Part shown: piece by piece, positions 62,022 through 64,000 of the stretch
Position numbering within the stretch: the first letter of the stretch is position 1
How the letters are laid out: the number at the start of each line of letters is the position of its first letter
Source of the DNA: Pseudolabrys sp. FHR47
GTDB taxonomy: Bacteria; Pseudomonadota; Alphaproteobacteria; Rhizobiales; Xanthobacteraceae
NCBI RefSeq assembly: GCF_005153485.1
Contig: NZ_CP039740.1
Coordinates: forward strand, 3,599,001 to 3,663,000
Reading direction: 5' to 3'
DNA length: 64,000 bases
The notes under the pieces: generated by a model
The model's database searches: none
What the model saw: only the letters and a program-made list of their open reading frames with translations
Told to the model about the DNA's origin: nothing
Position numbers and translations under genes: made by a program

Positions 62022-62300
62022 TCAACGCGACATGATGCCGATCGTGCTGCGGTCGAAGAACATCATCAGCTTGCCGTCGTGCATGAAGAAGATGGTGCCG
62101 CGCGGCACTTCCTGAGCGCGCGCCATGATGTCGGCGCCCGGCGCCTTCATCGGCGCTTTCATCGCCTTGCCGTCCATGCCGACGAAGTAAGCTTGCCCGG
62201 TAGCCAGGCCCCACTCGCTGGCGTCGGAGGCGTGAGCAGCGGCAGCGCCGAGCGACAAGGCCAGGCCTGCCGCGAGTACGGTCTTGGTGAGGATCGACAT
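62022..62300 (-). CDS. Small secreted protein (92 aa)
   Basis: An exported 92-residue protein (signal MSILTKTVLAAGLALSLGAA, cleavage near AHA-S). The mature part is short, with several Met (GMDGKAMKAPMKAPGA; FFMHDGKLMMFFD). No family recognised. Start ATG 62300. A stable hairpin (62328-62345) lies in the upstream region. Confidence 0.55.
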   Translation of the reverse strand: MSILTKTVLAAGLALSLGAAAAHASDASEWGLATGQAYFVGMDGKAMKAPMKAPGADIMARAQEVPRGTIFFMHDGKLMMFFDRSTIGIMSR

Positions 62301-62327
62301 TGTGTTGGTCCTTGTTTCGCATGAAAA

Positions 62328-62345
62328 TCGCGAGTTTTCTCGCGA
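62328..62345. repeat. Hairpin-forming inverted repeat
   Basis: TCGCGAG-TTTT-CTCGCGA, a perfect 7-bp stem with a 4-base loop, between the small secreted protein and the peroxiredoxin-like gene. Confidence 0.6.
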
Positions 62346-62500
62346 CGTCATCGGTTGATGACAGCGCGGACCGTAGGGCGCGACCGCCCGGTTGGATAAT
62401 GCCGAGATGCTATCGATTTGATAGCCTGACGACGCGCACCCTCGTGATAAAGTTTCGAGACCGCTGCTGTGTTGGCGGCCACGAACCGGCGAGGTTGAGC

Positions 62501-63208
62501 TTGGACGAAAGCCCCAAAATTCCGGAAACGACGGCGGAAGCGCTTTCGCTTATCATCGGCATGCCCGGCGAACTCCGCGATCAACTCGCGGCCTATGTCG
62601 GACACAGCAGACGCCTGCAACCGGCTATTGCCGCCGCGTACGACCGGCTGATCGGACATTTGATGGCCGTCTACTCCGGTCAGATCGGCCCGGCGGTTGG
62701 CGACCCGATGCCGGATTTTCTGCTATCGGACCAGAACGGTCATCTGATGGCGCTCGATCGCTTTCTCGAAGACGGGCCGCTGGTCATCAGCATGAATCGC
62801 GGTCATTGGTGTCCGTTCTGCAAGATCGATCTGCGGGCGCTGGCAAAAATCGCGCCGGAAATCAGGCGACGCGGTGCGCAAGTCGTTTCGATCATGCCGG
62901 AGAAGGCCCGCTTCACCAAACAATCGATCGCCGATAACGCCCTGCCCTTTCCAATCCTCAGCGATGTCGACCTTGCTTACGCGTTGTCGCTCGGCATGGT
63001 CTACTGGGTTGGTACCGAGGTCAAACAACTATACGAGGACCTCGATCTCGACCTCGAGCGGTTTCAGGGCAACAGCGGCTATTTCCTGCCAATGGCCGCC
63101 AAGTTCATTGTGGGTCGCGACGGCATCATCAAGGCACGGCAGATCGACGTCGACTACCGTCAACGTATGGAACCGTCCGTTATTCTGGAGGCGCTGGCAC
63201 GGCTGTGA
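62501..63208 (+). CDS. Peroxiredoxin-like (AhpC/TSA family) protein
   Basis: A 235-residue thioredoxin-fold protein. The active site NRGHWCPFCKIDL (C104, C107) replaces the usual peroxiredoxin PxxxTxxC; a N-terminal helical region of about 65 residues precedes it. TTG 62501 is taken as start (GAGG 6 bases upstream); an in-frame ATG at 62399 would add 34 residues. Likely thiol-based reductant of the cytoplasm. Convergent with LysR, 6 bases between stops. Confidence 0.75.
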   Translation: MDESPKIPETTAEALSLIIGMPGELRDQLAAYVGHSRRLQPAIAAAYDRLIGHLMAVYSGQIGPAVGDPMPDFLLSDQNGHLMALDRFLEDGPLVISMNRGHWCPFCKIDLRALAKIAPEIRRRGAQVVSIMPEKARFTKQSIADNALPFPILSDVDLAYALSLGMVYWVGTEVKQLYEDLDLDLERFQGNSGYFLPMAAKFIVGRDGIIKARQIDVDYRQRMEPSVILEALARL

Positions 63209-63214
63209 CCTGCG

Positions 63215-64000
63215 TCAGGCCTGTCCGGCCGGCCGCGCCACCGGCAGCAATGCCGCCCAGTCCGCCGCGCGCAACAATTTCATCAGTCCGGTCGCCGCCG
63301 CCGATCGGCCTCGCCCGGCCACGGCATAAAGGAAGACAGGACGACGCAACCGCACGCCATCGACCGCGACGCCACGCAGTCCTGAATGACCACGCGCGGT
63401 TTCCGGCATGATAGCGACTCCGACATTGGCTTCGAGCAGGTTCAGCATGTCCTGATCGGAAAGAACATGGTCGCCAGTCTTCTGCTCGATGCCGGCCGAC
63501 CGCAGCAGCGCGTCGAGTTCGTCGGCCTGCTCGCAGTAAGGCCGCGAAATCAGCCTCGTGCCCGCCATTTCGGTTAACGCGATGCGATTGCGCATCGCGA
63601 GGGGATGTGCCTTGTTGACGACGAGTTCGTAGCCTTCCTCGAACAGCGGCCAGGCATCGAGCCGCTCCCAGCTTTCGCCAAGCGGACCTGCGACCGCAAG
63701 CTCCGAACTGCCGGCTTTCAGGCGTTCGGCAATTGCGTGACCGTCACCGCGGAAGAATTGCAATTCAAGTCCGGAAAAAGCCTTGGCAAGTTCGGAGAGC
63801 ACCGGCACGAGCAGCGCGAGATTGACGGTGTGCGACAGCGCGATGCGCAAAGGCGCCGTGGCGCCCTTCTTGTAGGACGCCGCCAGCGCCTTGGCGGCAA
63901 CGGCGCTTTCATGGCACTGCGTCAGCAGCGGCAGCATCATGCGCCCGAGATCGGTGAGATGACTGAGCGCGCGTTCGCGCCGGAACAAGGCGCCGCCGAG
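63215..64000 (-). CDS. LysR-family transcriptional regulator (5' part outside window)
   Basis: The visible 261 residues begin in the winged helix (LGGALFRRERALSHLTDLG) and continue through the linker helix into the ligand domain (LRIALSHTVNLALLVPVLSE; GHVLSDQ-type hinge as HVLSDQDMLNLLEANVGV). The N-terminal DNA-binding helices lie beyond base 64000. Function unknown; probably regulates a gene beyond the window. Confidence 0.85.
   Translation of the reverse strand, partial: LGGALFRRERALSHLTDLGRMMLPLLTQCHESAVAAKALAASYKKGATAPLRIALSHTVNLALLVPVLSELAKAFSGLELQFFRGDGHAIAERLKAGSSELAVAGPLGESWERLDAWPLFEEGYELVVNKAHPLAMRNRIALTEMAGTRLISRPYCEQADELDALLRSAGIEQKTGDHVLSDQDMLNLLEANVGVAIMPETARGHSGLRGVAVDGVRLRRPVFLYAVAGRGRSAAATGLMKLLRAADWAALLPVARPAGQA

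Noticed and set aside
1..64000. CRISPR array, insertion sequence, prophage or integrase
   Set aside because: No regularly spaced repeats, transposase, recombinase or phage structural protein could be recognised anywhere in the window.

Overview
The window looks like chromosomal DNA from an alphaproteobacterium of the order Hyphomicrobiales (Rhizobiales), most like the Nitrobacteraceae/Xanthobacteraceae. The evidence is high GC, CtrA and its inhibitor SciP, the fliF-fliG-fliH-fliN-flbD flagellar order, an NdvA-type glucan exporter, PmtA, an Omp25/31-type barrel, TRAP transporters, and a palindromic interspersed repeat of a kind familiar from these genomes. I see no insertion sequence, phage or CRISPR array.

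Region 1 (1-13.1 kb) is a surface-polysaccharide locus. A tightly packed plus-strand operon encodes a truncated epimerase, RfbF, an NAD-dependent dehydratase/epimerase, UDP-glucose dehydrogenase, a sulfotransferase, a DUF4915-like propeller protein, a second epimerase, a split transketolase (two genes) and a GtrB-like glycosyltransferase. It runs head-on into a 973-residue membrane protein. The far edge carries a decayed copy of the epimerase found at position 1 and a NusG/RfaH-like antiterminator gene with a frameshift. The edge therefore looks rearranged.

Region 2 (13.3-16 kb) holds tRNA-Met, a small secreted protein, pmtA and mnmA.

Region 3 (16.2-32.2 kb) is flagellar: fliK-flgD behind a sigma-54 promoter match, sciP behind a CtrA-box match, fliF-fliG-fliH-fliN-flbD, and flhA. 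Between flbD and flhA lie a lipid kinase, an IMPase-family gene, small conserved proteins and an ECF sigma/anti-sigma/fasciclin module. fliF and flhA share an almost identical upstream block.

Region 4 (32.2-49.6 kb) is metabolism and transport: an MFS transporter, small conserved genes, a lipoprotein with lytic-transglycosylase-like features, a TRAP transporter with FadR-type regulator and uronate dehydrogenase (probably a uronate module), malic enzyme, thioesterase, NdvA, a porin-like barrel, and a TetR/MetE-like/ABC-binding-protein group with a perfect 18-bp palindrome.

Region 5 (49.6-52.8 kb) has fliI-fliJ divergent from ctrA, with a CtrA-box match and four GANTC sites between them.

Region 6 (52.8-64 kb) has a two-gene cassette (metallo-beta-lactamase-fold protein plus gluzincin metallopeptidase), an acyltransferase, a YqaA-like protein, cytochrome b561, and a PepSY/two-component module whose candidate operator (TGTCAG direct repeats 11 bp apart) occurs in both of its control regions. 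It ends with a peroxiredoxin-like gene and a LysR gene cut by the window edge.
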